64,000 nt of DNA from Myxacorys chilensis ATA2-1-KO14 (GTDB taxonomy: Bacteria; Cyanobacteriota; Cyanobacteriia; Leptolyngbyales; Leptolyngbyaceae): NCBI GenBank assembly GCA_019359275.1, contig JAHHHP010000027.1, positions 1 through 64,000 of the forward strand, read 5' to 3'. The translations under genes were made by a program, and so were the position numbers. The first letter of the stretch is position 1; each line of letters begins with the position of its first letter. The notes below the pieces were generated by a model. It was given only the letters and a program-made list of their open reading frames with translations. It made no database searches and had not been told where the DNA came from. Positions 54,872 through 63,539 of this stretch are shown here, in pieces.

Positions 54872-56680
54872 ATGTCGCCTAACAAGCTCCTCCTTCAATT
54901 TGCCTTGCGATATCCCCGTTGGATCGTCGCAACAGTGGTTCTGGGCTTTTCAGGAGCCTTGTTTAATGGCGTCAGTACGATGCTGATTGTCCCCGTCGTT
55001 CTTGGGTTTTTGGGACAGGATGTGAATCTCAAGGGGATTCCTCCAGTGTTGCAAAAAGCCTTCTCTAGTGTGGATGGTCAAGCGGGAGACACCCGATTGC
55101 TCACCATGATGGGCGTTGTGCTCTTGGCAATTTTGCTCAAAAATATTACTAGCTATGTCAGCACTCTATCGTCGAGTCATTTATCGCGATCGCTAGTCAA
55201 CGAGATTCGCAAAGATGGTCTCAAACTCTTACTCGACGTAGATTTAGACTTCTACGCTAAAACAAAAATTGGAGACTTAATCAATCGTTTAGGTGGAGAA
55301 GTCGGCTCAACGGCTGCCGCGATTCGGATTGCAATTCAGATGATCACGACTGTGATCACGGTCTTGGTGTTTGTAGCGCTACTACTCGCGATCTCTTGGC
55401 AACTGACCCTAGCATCTACTGTACTATTGCTATTTGTTTCGATCGCAAATAACTATTTTGTCAAACGAGCGAAGCAATTTGGGCAGAAACTCTCGGATCA
55501 GTCGCGTGATTATTCGGTAGCAGTGCTGGAGATGCTGTCAGGAATCCGATTGGTAAAATCGACGGGCAACGAACGGCAGGAATATCACAAGCTCGAAACG
55601 TTGATTGATGCGCGAGAACAAGCTGATTTTCAATCCCAGGCAAATGCGGCCCTAATTGGCCCCGTTAATGAGATGGCAGGCATCTTGACGGTGCTAGCGA
55701 TCGTGGTTCTCGGTCGGGTTTTCTTTGCCACCGAACTCGAATCACTCTCAACAGTTCTACTCACGTATTTGCTGATTTTGTTTCGCCTGTTGCCTTTTGT
55801 TGGGCAACTCAACGGCGCTCGTGGTGCGTTTGCAACGATGGCTCCTAGCGTTGCCGTTGTAAACGAATTTCTGCGACGTGACAATAAACCGTTTATGAGC
55901 AAAGGCAATCACACCTTTATTGCCCTAGAAAACGAAATTCAATTTCAAAATTTATCCTTTTCGTATCCAGGATATGATCGTCAGGTGCTAGATCGCGTCA
56001 ATCTATCGCTACCCAAAGGAACCACTCTCGCATTAGTTGGTTCTTCCGGAGCGGGCAAATCGACGATGGCAGACTTGTTGCCTCGATTTTACGACCTAAC
56101 CGACGGACGGATTTTGATCGACGATCGCGACTTGCGCGACTTTGATCCCCAATCGTTGCGTCGAGCAATGGGCATCGTTAGCCAAGATACGTTTTTGTTT
56201 AACGACTCCGTTCGCAACAATATTGCGTATGCGTGTGACTCTGTAACAGACGATCAGATTATCGAAGCGGCGAAACGTGCCAACGCTTACGAGTTCATCG
56301 TGAATTTACCGCAAGGATTCGAGACACTGATTGGAGATCGCGGCGTGATGCTCTCGGGTGGACAGCGGCAACGCCTCGCGATCGCGCGTGCTCTCCTGCG
56401 CGATCCAGACATTCTGATTCTTGATGAAGCCACCAGCGCACTTGATACCGTTTCTGAACGGGTCGTGCAGCAAGCAATTGATGAACTGAGCCGCGATCGC
56501 ACCACGCTCGTCATCGCTCACCGTCTGTCCACGGTGCAAAACGCTGATCAGATTGCCGTTCTCGATCAAGGTCAAGTCGTCGAACTCGGAACTCACACTG
56601 AGCTTCTCAAAAAAGGCGGTCTCTACGCTCAGCTTTATTCCCTGCAATTCTCACACGAAGAACAACCCGTCGGACTTTAG
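54872..56680 (+). CDS. HepA-like ABC exporter, fused permease and ATPase
   Basis: Homodimeric half-transporter of 602 residues: six-helix membrane domain (about 1-330) and a nucleotide-binding domain with Walker A GSSGAGKST (about 390-398), signature LSGGQRQRLAIARALL (about 492-507) and ILDEATSALD. The opening LLLQFALRYPRWIVATVVLGFSGALFNGVSTML resembles HepA, the exporter for heterocyst envelope polysaccharide in Anabaena, and other MsbA-type flippases. Given its neighbours it probably flips a lipid-linked oligosaccharide. Polysaccharide substrate is inferred from context. Confidence 0.92.
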   Translation: MSPNKLLLQFALRYPRWIVATVVLGFSGALFNGVSTMLIVPVVLGFLGQDVNLKGIPPVLQKAFSSVDGQAGDTRLLTMMGVVLLAILLKNITSYVSTLSSSHLSRSLVNEIRKDGLKLLLDVDLDFYAKTKIGDLINRLGGEVGSTAAAIRIAIQMITTVITVLVFVALLLAISWQLTLASTVLLLFVSIANNYFVKRAKQFGQKLSDQSRDYSVAVLEMLSGIRLVKSTGNERQEYHKLETLIDAREQADFQSQANAALIGPVNEMAGILTVLAIVVLGRVFFATELESLSTVLLTYLLILFRLLPFVGQLNGARGAFATMAPSVAVVNEFLRRDNKPFMSKGNHTFIALENEIQFQNLSFSYPGYDRQVLDRVNLSLPKGTTLALVGSSGAGKSTMADLLPRFYDLTDGRILIDDRDLRDFDPQSLRRAMGIVSQDTFLFNDSVRNNIAYACDSVTDDQIIEAAKRANAYEFIVNLPQGFETLIGDRGVMLSGGQRQRLAIARALLRDPDILILDEATSALDTVSERVVQQAIDELSRDRTTLVIAHRLSTVQNADQIAVLDQGQVVELGTHTELLKKGGLYAQLYSLQFSHEEQPVGL

Positions 56681-56720
56681 AAATCTCGTATCAGAAATCT
56701 CGCATCAGAAATTTCGCATC
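56679..56720. repeat. Three 14-bp tandem units before the GT10 gene
   Basis: Three copies of AGAAATCTCGTATC-like units (56679-56692, 56693-56706, 56707-56720) lie two bases before the ATG at 56723. The first overlaps the exporter's stop codon. Confidence 0.85.
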
Positions 56721-56722
56721 TT

Positions 56723-57682
56723 ATGACTAAGAAAACGATTGGAATGGTCAGCAGCTACGTCGGTCTTAACCCAAGCCCGATCGATTGGCTATGGCAGCAG
56801 TCGCCCTACCCGTTTGGACAGTGGAACAATATTCAAATCGAAGCATCGGCAGAAAACCCCGATTTTCTACTGTTGTATCAGTTTGATTTTCCGCGTCCGT
56901 CTCAGCCGAAAAAATCGTTGCGGTCTATGCTGCGTAAACCTACGCCACTGCCCGATATTAGAGAACGGTTTCGCGGAGTTCCCCACGATCGCGCCATTTA
57001 CTTACTTCGAGAACCGCCGCTTCCTGAAATCGTAGACATTACCAAAGCCAATTACGCCAACGCCAGCCAGTACTGCGCTCATGTTTCAGGCCCCGATGAC
57101 TTTGCACCTGTCCCCGACTACATGCCTGCCATCTGGTATTTGGGCAATTCGTTTCGCGAACTGAACGACATGCCCCCACCCGAAAAAGTCAAAACCTGTA
57201 GCTGGATCACCTCTGGCATTAGCCGCACGGAGAATCATCGTAAGCGATTGGCGTTTCTGAAACTGCTGCAAGACAATGCCGTAGATTTCGATCTCTATGG
57301 GCGAGATCTCCCACCTTGGTCGCACAACAGAGGCCGGATGAACGGCAAGTGGTACGGCCTGGCTCCGTACTATTACAACTTGTCCATTGAGAACTACGCT
57401 GAGAACGATTGGTATGTCACTGAAAAACTTTGGGATGCTTTGCTGTCCTGGTGTTTGCCGATCTACTATGGCGGCTCTGCGGCAGACAAGCTGTTGCCTC
57501 CAGGAAGTTTTCTACGGTTACCGAGCTTGGATGAAAAAGGCTTGAAGTATATCCAGGAGGTGACGGCAACACGGGACGCTTGGCACGAGGCGAAAGCCGC
57601 GATCGCAGAAGCACGTCAAGTCATTCTGCACAAATTGAATCTAGTCAATTGGCTCTCCGAATATGTTGCTCGCTTCGATTGA
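56723..57682 (+). CDS. GT10-family glycosyltransferase, fucosyltransferase-like
   Basis: A 319-residue glycosyltransferase resembling alpha-1,3-fucosyltransferases. The donor-site pattern is complete: SIENYAENDWYVTEKLWDAL (about 230-249) followed by WCLPIYYGGSAADKLLPPGSF. The N-terminal acceptor region is not recognisable by eye. Fucose transfer is inferred from the family; the acceptor is unknown. Three 14-bp repeats occupy the usual ribosome-site region. Confidence 0.9.
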   Translation: MTKKTIGMVSSYVGLNPSPIDWLWQQSPYPFGQWNNIQIEASAENPDFLLLYQFDFPRPSQPKKSLRSMLRKPTPLPDIRERFRGVPHDRAIYLLREPPLPEIVDITKANYANASQYCAHVSGPDDFAPVPDYMPAIWYLGNSFRELNDMPPPEKVKTCSWITSGISRTENHRKRLAFLKLLQDNAVDFDLYGRDLPPWSHNRGRMNGKWYGLAPYYYNLSIENYAENDWYVTEKLWDALLSWCLPIYYGGSAADKLLPPGSFLRLPSLDEKGLKYIQEVTATRDAWHEAKAAIAEARQVILHKLNLVNWLSEYVARFD

Positions 57683-57706
57683 AAGACGCTCTCTCGATAA
57701 ACCACT

Positions 57707-58678
57707 ATGAACGGAATTTGTACCCTCGCAAACGATCGTGTGTATGACCAACTCATCGCCTTGCTCAACAGCATTGAGGTGGTGATGGGTCAAACGCTGC
57801 CAATTTGCATTTATCCCTTTGATGATCAGTGCGATCGCATCCGGGCAGAAATTCGCAATCGCCCAAACGTTACGATCTACGACGATCAAGACTCGATCCG
57901 GCGTTGGGACACGTTTATGCAACGCATTGCCCCAGAGCGGTTAAATCACAAACTCCGGTTATATGGAGCGCATCGGCGGTTCTGCGCGTTTGATGGCCCG
58001 TTTGATAACTTCGTCTATATGGATGCAGATACGCTGGCGATGAGTCCGCTCGATCGCGTGTTTGGCATGTTAGATAAATTCGATTGGGTCGTTTACGATT
58101 ACCAATTTCTCGATCCGAGCAAGATTTATAATGTCAATTCCCCGAAGCTCTATGACGTCTTTTCTGACGAACGGATTCGCAGCGAAATCTTTTGTTCTGG
58201 ATTTTTTGCCGCCAAGCGGGGACTGTTTGGAGAGCAACAACGCGAAACTTTGATTGCGCAATTGCAAGCGGGCGATAAAGAGATTTTGTATGGGGGAGCC
58301 GGAGAGCAGCCTGTGCTGAATTACATGGTGATGCGCTCTGGGCTGAAAAGCTGTAATTTAGGGTCCTATTTGCCGTCTGACAAATCGACTGGATGTTCTG
58401 TCACCTCAAAGCATTTTGAAGAACGAAACCATATTCTTTACGATCGCGGTACTCGGCTGACCTATCTGCATTACATCGGCGTCAAGCCGCAATTGATGGA
58501 GCAAGTTTGCGCAGGCGAGAATGTCATGTTTCCCTACCGCAACTTATTCCTGCACTACCGCTTTTTACATGAGCCTCAGAAGCGTCCTGTGTTTCTCGAT
58601 CCGCCGCCTTCTGAGCCTAAAACACTTTCTCCCAGTTTCGTTAAACGAGTTCTAAAAAAATTGAGGTTAGCTTACTAA
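57707..58678 (+). CDS. DxD glycosyltransferase, tandem paralogue 1
   Basis: A 323-residue protein whose start, GICTLANDRVYDQLIALLNSIEV, and central YMDADTLAMSPLDRVFG (DAD motif, about 104-106) show a GT-A-type nucleotide-sugar transferase of the Npun_R2821/R2823 type found in cyanobacteria. SGFFAAKRGLFG, GAGEQPVLNYMVMRSGL and SKHFEERNHILYDRGTRLTYLHYIG recur in the next two genes. The sugar and acceptor are unknown. It starts 24 bp after the GT10 gene and ends 2 bp before the next. Confidence 0.88.
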   Translation: MNGICTLANDRVYDQLIALLNSIEVVMGQTLPICIYPFDDQCDRIRAEIRNRPNVTIYDDQDSIRRWDTFMQRIAPERLNHKLRLYGAHRRFCAFDGPFDNFVYMDADTLAMSPLDRVFGMLDKFDWVVYDYQFLDPSKIYNVNSPKLYDVFSDERIRSEIFCSGFFAAKRGLFGEQQRETLIAQLQAGDKEILYGGAGEQPVLNYMVMRSGLKSCNLGSYLPSDKSTGCSVTSKHFEERNHILYDRGTRLTYLHYIGVKPQLMEQVCAGENVMFPYRNLFLHYRFLHEPQKRPVFLDPPPSEPKTLSPSFVKRVLKKLRLAY

Positions 58679-58680
58679 CA

Positions 58681-59559
58681 ATGAAAGGAATTTATATCGT
58701 CGCAAACGATAAAGTTATTGATAATGCGATCGCATTGCTCAACAGTATTCGCCGCTGCGATCGTGAGGTTCCGGTCTACCTGATTCCGTTTAACGATGAC
58801 TATCAAACGGTTCTCACAACGCTAAATCAATTACACAACGTTCAGCTTTTTCCTGACTTAGAGTTGCTGGAACGGCTCACTCGTAACGTGGGTGAAATCT
58901 TCGATCGCGACTTTCTAGCCTTGCCTAACAAAATGAGAAAGTTAGCCGTTTGGTTTGGTGTGTTAGATGAGTTTCTCTACATTGATACAGATATTGTTGT
59001 TTTTGAGAAAATCGCAGATCGATTAAATCGGCTTTCTGAAATAGATTTTTTTTGCAGCGACTATCACTTCTCTAGTGAAGGATTGCGAAACATATTTTCA
59101 CCAGTTGTTCGTGAGCAAAACATTTTTACTGACGAACAACTACAAGATGTATTTAATAGTGGTTTTTGGGGATCGAAAAAAGGCGTAATTACTGAGGAGA
59201 AATTGTACAATGTGTTGCGAGAATGCTCTCAGCATCGAGAATATTTCGATTTTACTCAAGGCGTTACGGATCAACCTGTTCTAAATTACCTTATTCTCAA
59301 GTGTTTTCATAAACGAGAAAATTTGGTTAAAGCATCAGACAAAATACCTGGTAGTTGGGCTGGTTCTAAACACTTTGAGAATCGAAACTCTGTCCTGTAC
59401 GACAAAGACCAGCCGCTGCAATACATTCATTGGGCAGGCATCGCCATGCATCCTAGCGCACCTTACTGGGAAGTATGGCAGCACTACCGTTATATGCATG
59501 AACCTAATAATTTTTGGCGTAAAGTATCTCGTTTAGTTCCTTTTGTGAGTGCAAGGTAA
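58681..59559 (+). CDS. DxD glycosyltransferase, tandem paralogue 2
   Basis: A 292-residue paralogue of its neighbours, with IVANDKVIDNAIALLNSIRR, FLYIDTDIVVF (DTD motif), SGFWGSKKGVIT, VTDQPVLNYLILK and SKHFENRNSVLYDKDQPLQYIHWAG. It is the most divergent and is AT-richer than the other two in its middle (59030-59350), perhaps reflecting a separate origin. The ATG is 2 bp after the stop of paralogue 1. Confidence 0.85.
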   Translation: MKGIYIVANDKVIDNAIALLNSIRRCDREVPVYLIPFNDDYQTVLTTLNQLHNVQLFPDLELLERLTRNVGEIFDRDFLALPNKMRKLAVWFGVLDEFLYIDTDIVVFEKIADRLNRLSEIDFFCSDYHFSSEGLRNIFSPVVREQNIFTDEQLQDVFNSGFWGSKKGVITEEKLYNVLRECSQHREYFDFTQGVTDQPVLNYLILKCFHKRENLVKASDKIPGSWAGSKHFENRNSVLYDKDQPLQYIHWAGIAMHPSAPYWEVWQHYRYMHEPNNFWRKVSRLVPFVSAR

Positions 59560-60596
59560 TGAATGGTATTTACATTCTGGCAAACGACTATGTTTATCAT
59601 CAGCTTGTGGCGTTGCTGAACAGTATTGAGGTAAATATTGGTCAAGATATGCCTGTGTGCATCATTCCTTATGACGATCGTTTAGACCAAGTAAAAGCTG
59701 AAGTTATTCGTCGTCCTCAGGTCACATTGTTTGAGGATCAAGACTCGATTGAGCGTTGGGAAGCATTTGCGACGCAAGCCTGGGAAGCCCACGATCGCGC
59801 GCAGAAAGAATGGCGCGATCGTGGGCTTCCCGAAACTTATCGTCTCGCCATGCACCGCAAATTGTGCTGTTTCGACGGTCCGTTTGATCAATTCATTTAT
59901 TTTGATGCTGATACCCTAGCAATGGGATCAGTTGAGCCTATTTTCCAACAGTTAGAGCGGCACAGTTGGGTCACAAATGATTATCAGTACTGCTCAGATG
60001 TGAAGTACATTTTTGACGCATCTGAAGAAGATTTATCCAAGGTTTTTACTCTCAATAAGCTTAATCATATCTTCTGTGCGGGCTGGTTTGCTTCTAAAAA
60101 AGGTGTATTTACTGCTGACATTCTAGAGCAATTGCTACATCATCTTCGTGCAGGAGAAGCTGATCTAATGGCGCTTTGGGGTCCTGATCAATCGCTTCTA
60201 AATTACATGGTTTTGCGGAGCGAAATTTCGTACTATAACTTTGCAGTTCGAGGCGAGGCAACTGGTTCTCATTGGTCGTCTAAGTTCGATGAGATTGAGC
60301 ATGTTTTGTATGACAAAGGGCGTCGATTAACTTACATTCATTACATGAGTGTTGCGTCATCTAAATTTAATCGTTTGTGTCAAGGCATTGCTGTAGAAAT
60401 TCCTTATCGAGATTTGTTTTTGCATTATCGATATCTCAGTGATCCGACTCAGAAACCCGTGTCGTTTTTGCCAGAAACAGATAAGATTTCTGCCACTAAT
60501 TTCGGCGCGATCGCAAGCTCAATTGCATCATTTATTAAGCGAAAAAATGGCAACTTGCAGCACAAGTTTCGTCGGCTCAAAAGCAGTTTGAGTTAG
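59559..60596 (+). CDS. DxD glycosyltransferase, tandem paralogue 3
   Basis: A 345-residue paralogue with GIYILANDYVYHQLVALLNSIEV, YFDADTLAMGSVEPIF (DAD motif), CAGWFASKKGVFT, PDQSLLNYMVLRSE and SKFDEIEHVLYDKGRRLTYIHYMSV. The start overlaps the preceding stop (TAATG), so translation is coupled. The segment EAHDRAQKEWRDRGLPE (about 76-92) lengthens it against paralogue 1 and is encoded by a perfect 19-bp inverted repeat. The same DxD family and order suggest the three add sugars in sequence. Confidence 0.86.
   Translation: MNGIYILANDYVYHQLVALLNSIEVNIGQDMPVCIIPYDDRLDQVKAEVIRRPQVTLFEDQDSIERWEAFATQAWEAHDRAQKEWRDRGLPETYRLAMHRKLCCFDGPFDQFIYFDADTLAMGSVEPIFQQLERHSWVTNDYQYCSDVKYIFDASEEDLSKVFTLNKLNHIFCAGWFASKKGVFTADILEQLLHHLRAGEADLMALWGPDQSLLNYMVLRSEISYYNFAVRGEATGSHWSSKFDEIEHVLYDKGRRLTYIHYMSVASSKFNRLCQGIAVEIPYRDLFLHYRYLSDPTQKPVSFLPETDKISATNFGAIASSIASFIKRKNGNLQHKFRRLKSSLS
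59782..59831. repeat. Perfect 19-bp inverted repeat inside paralogue 3
   Basis: Arms at 59782-59800 and 59813-59831 are exact reverse complements, with a 12-nt loop. The arms include the HIP1-related CGATCGCG core. The stem lies fully within coding sequence and does not break the frame. Confidence 0.95.
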
Positions 60597-60696
60597 TAGT
60601 TTGCAGTCTTGACTGTTTAAGAACGAGAGAAGCGCATCTCCTAAGGAACCGCAATCAGGTAAGATCGTCAGATCGTTGGAGTCTGTTCTTATTTGT

Positions 60697-61647
60697 ATGC
60701 CGACAAGCGTTGTGACTGGTGCTGCGGGGTTTATTGGGTCTCATCTCGTTAATGCTCTTTTGAGCCAAGGCGAGCAGGTGATCGGCGTCGATCAGTTTAA
60801 TGAGTATTATGATCCAGCACTGAAGCGGAAGAATATTGCTCACGTTGCTCAGCATCCTAACTTCAAATTAATCGAGGCTGATATTCAAACTTTGGATTGG
60901 ACAGCGCTGCTGGCAGACGTGGATGTTCTCTACCACCAGGCGGCACAAGCAGGCGTGCGATCAAGTTGGGGCACAGGGTTTCGCACTTATACCGAGCAGA
61001 ATGTGAATGTGACGCAAATTCTATTAGAAGCGGCGAAAGAATCGAAGCGGCTTCAGCGGTTCGTATTTGCGTCGAGTTCGTCTATTTATGGTAATGCTGA
61101 GGCGATGCCAACGTCGGAAACGCTTTGTCCTCGTCCAGTTTCGCCTTATGGAATTACAAAGTTAGCGGCAGAACAACTCTGCGGACTGTATCACCAAAAT
61201 TTTAGGGTTCCGATCTGTGCGTTGCGCTATTTCACCGTGTATGGGCCGCGCCAACGCCCCGATATGGGATTTCACAAATTCTTCAAAGCTGCTCTAGACA
61301 ATCAGCCGATCGACATCTACGGGGACGGGCAGCAAACGCGAGATTTTACCTATGTTAGCGATGCGATCGCAGCTAATCTCGCCGCCGCCACCGTTCCTGA
61401 AGCGGTAGGAGAAATCTTCAATATCGGTGGGGGAAGCCGCGTAGCGCTAACTGAAGTGATTGATACGATGGCTGCGATCGCAGATCGACCTATTCAACGA
61501 AACCATATCGAGACGGCGATCGGGGATGCCCGTCACACGTCGGCAGATGTGTCGAAAGCGCAAAGAATTCTCCGCTACCAACCGCAAGTCAAGTTATCTG
61601 AAGGCTTGCAGCAGGAATGGGAATGGATTCGAGCGTTGTATGCGTGA
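60697..61647 (+). CDS. NAD-dependent sugar-nucleotide epimerase/dehydratase
   Basis: A 316-residue extended short-chain dehydrogenase from the ATG at 60697. The NAD motif is GAAGFIGSHL (about 8-17), the catalytic motif SSSIYGNAEAM...YGITK gives the Ser/Tyr/Lys set, and RPDMGFHKFFKAALDNQPIDIYGDGQQTRDFTYV is typical of UDP-glucuronate/UDP-glucose 4-epimerase-like enzymes. It likely supplies an activated sugar to the glycan cluster. A TTG at 60676 is a weaker start. Confidence 0.9.
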   Translation: MPTSVVTGAAGFIGSHLVNALLSQGEQVIGVDQFNEYYDPALKRKNIAHVAQHPNFKLIEADIQTLDWTALLADVDVLYHQAAQAGVRSSWGTGFRTYTEQNVNVTQILLEAAKESKRLQRFVFASSSSIYGNAEAMPTSETLCPRPVSPYGITKLAAEQLCGLYHQNFRVPICALRYFTVYGPRQRPDMGFHKFFKAALDNQPIDIYGDGQQTRDFTYVSDAIAANLAAATVPEAVGEIFNIGGGSRVALTEVIDTMAAIADRPIQRNHIETAIGDARHTSADVSKAQRILRYQPQVKLSEGLQQEWEWIRALYA

Positions 61648-61669
61648 AGTCGATTCATCACAAAATTCA

Positions 61670-62761
61670 TCATAAAATTGGATAGATCCGCGTTCCAGTG
61701 GCAGGATCAAACAGAAAAATCTGATTTAAATCTAGACTGACGAAGATTTGCTCCCGCGATCGCAAGTTTAAATCCGGGCGAATCTGCACATTCAAACTCG
61801 GTTGCAATCCGCGGTTCTCATTCGGCAGCACAACCCGCACTAAGACTTCTCGTCCCAACGGTTCGACAACGCTCACTTCTGCTCGGAATTGCCCCGACTC
61901 GCGGCTCACCTGCACATATTCAGGTCGAATGCCCAAGTCAAACCTTGCTCCAAGCGTATACTGAGGCTTCCATTTGGGCGGGAGTGGAATGCTTTGTTCC
62001 CCGATCTGAAACCCTGTTCCGGTGAAGGTGACGGGCAGAACATTCATCGGCGGGTTCCCTAGAAACGTCGCGACCATGCGATTGACGGGACGATCGTAAA
62101 TCGTTTGCGGCTCACCAATTTGCTGAATCGCCCCGCGATCGAGAACGACAATTTGATCTGCCAACGTCATTGCTTCGACCTGATCGTGAGTGACATAGAT
62201 TGTCGTAATTCCTACACGTTGATGCAGTTGCTTTAATTCAGCCCGTGTATCGTCTCGCAGTTGAGCATCTAAATTAGAAAGCGGTTCATCGAGTAGAAAA
62301 ACCTGCGGTTGTCGTGCGATCGCGCGTCCCAAGGCGACTCGCTGCTGTTGTCCGCCCGAAAGCTGTCGCGGCTTGCGATCGAGCAGATGAGCAATATCAA
62401 GAATGTGCGCGACGGTTTCGACCCGCTCTCCAATCGTTTTCGCATCTGCTTGCCGCATCTTTAAGCCAAAGGCAATATTTTCTGCCACCGTCATGTGGGG
62501 ATATAGCGCGTAGTTTTGAAACACCATAGCGACATCACGTTGACGCGCAGGCACATTATCCACCAGCGTTTCGCCGATGTAGAGATTCCCAGAGGTTGCG
62601 GTCTCTAGCCCCGCGATCGTTCTCAAAATGGTCGATTTGCCGCACCCAGACGGGCCGACCAACACCCAAAATTGTCCTTCTGGAACGGTGAACGAAATAT
62701 TATCGACTGCTGCAAATTTGCTGAACCGTCGTGAGATGCCGTCTAGTCGAACGCTTGCCAT
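61670..62761 (-). CDS. ABC transporter ATPase, UgpC/MalK type
   Basis: Cytoplasmic ATPase subunit of 363 residues for a sugar or glycerol-phosphate importer. Walker A GPSGCGKST (36-44), Q-loop FQNYALYPHM, signature LSGGQ (134-138), Walker B VFLLDEP (154-160) and a C-terminal TOBE-type regulatory region (from about 240). The permease and binding-protein genes are not nearby; such ATPases commonly serve several importers. It converges with the epimerase gene. Confidence 0.92.
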   Translation of the reverse strand: MASVRLDGISRRFSKFAAVDNISFTVPEGQFWVLVGPSGCGKSTILRTIAGLETATSGNLYIGETLVDNVPARQRDVAMVFQNYALYPHMTVAENIAFGLKMRQADAKTIGERVETVAHILDIAHLLDRKPRQLSGGQQQRVALGRAIARQPQVFLLDEPLSNLDAQLRDDTRAELKQLHQRVGITTIYVTHDQVEAMTLADQIVVLDRGAIQQIGEPQTIYDRPVNRMVATFLGNPPMNVLPVTFTGTGFQIGEQSIPLPPKWKPQYTLGARFDLGIRPEYVQVSRESGQFRAEVSVVEPLGREVLVRVVLPNENRGLQPSLNVQIRPDLNLRSREQIFVSLDLNQIFLFDPATGTRIYPIL

Positions 62762-62942
62762 AGCCTTGATCTAAGCTTGTCAATTCTTACCCATTTTAGA
62801 CTAGAGCTTTTTGATCATAGAAAATTGGCTGGTATACCTGAAAAGAGGCTTCAGGTCGATATCGGATGCAATCAATCTGAAGAAATGCTATTTTAATACA
62901 ATTGAAGATTAAATTGTTTAGCGTGGTTCCACTGCATCAATT

Positions 62943-63350
62943 TTGTCCAGCCCGCCCCCAGAACTAACCCCTTTTCGAGTCCTCGTGGTTGAGGATGAAG
63001 CCGTCACCCGGACAGCACTAACACTTCTACTAGAGTATCAGGGAGCCGCCGTAGTTGATGCTGGCTCGGTTAAAGAAGGAATCCAACTGTTAGAGGGTGG
63101 GTTTCAGCCTGATATTTTACTCAGTAATATTCGTCTGCCTGATGGAACGGGTGCTGCTGTGCTTCAGTATTTGCGGCATCAAGACTCAATGCGACAACGA
63201 CAAACGCCTGCGATCGCGCTCACAGGAGAAGATCTAGAAACGGTGCGAGAAGACCCAGAGTTTGCCGGATTTCAGCTCTACCTGTCCAAACCGTTTGACG
63301 CACGAACGTTGGTGGATGCGATCGTGACTTTAATTAAACGCTTTGATTAA
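62943..63350 (+). CDS. Single receiver-domain protein with Asn at the phospho-acceptor site
   Basis: A 135-residue receiver domain: acidic VEDEA (E17-D18-E19), LLSNIRLPDGTG, ALTGED and the conserved Lys in YLSKPFDA. Where a phosphorylatable Asp is expected (44 residues after D18) the residue is N62. The domain should therefore not be phosphorylated in the usual way. No output domain follows. The start is TTG at 62943. It may be a protein-binding partner of a kinase. Confidence 0.85.
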   Translation: MSSPPPELTPFRVLVVEDEAVTRTALTLLLEYQGAAVVDAGSVKEGIQLLEGGFQPDILLSNIRLPDGTGAAVLQYLRHQDSMRQRQTPAIALTGEDLETVREDPEFAGFQLYLSKPFDARTLVDAIVTLIKRFD

Positions 63351-63351
63351 G

Positions 63352-63393
63352 CAACTCTGATTAAACAACTCTAATTAAACAACTCTGATTAAA
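63352..63393. repeat. Three 14-bp tandem units after the receiver gene
   Basis: Three copies of CAACTCTGATTAAA-like units (63352-63365, 63366-63379, 63380-63393) begin one base after the receiver-gene stop. Part of a further unit overlaps the stop codon. Confidence 0.9.
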
Positions 63394-63471
63394 CAGTAGC
63401 GGCCTTCTAAGAACAGGTTGCTCAATGCGAATGTCCCGTCAATCTATTACTATCAGATAGACAGAATTCAT

Positions 63472-63503
63472 GCGATTGCTCCGCAAGCTTCCGAAGGAAT
63501 CGC
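63472..63503. repeat. Imperfect 32-bp palindrome
   Basis: GCGATT at 63472 and AATCGC at 63503 flank a sequence centred on AAGCTT. Most positions pair with their mirror. This looks like a small cyanobacterial palindromic repeat, just before the last gene. Confidence 0.6.
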
Positions 63504-63539
63504 ACAATCCTCGAAGCTTAGCAAAATCAATCGCAATCA

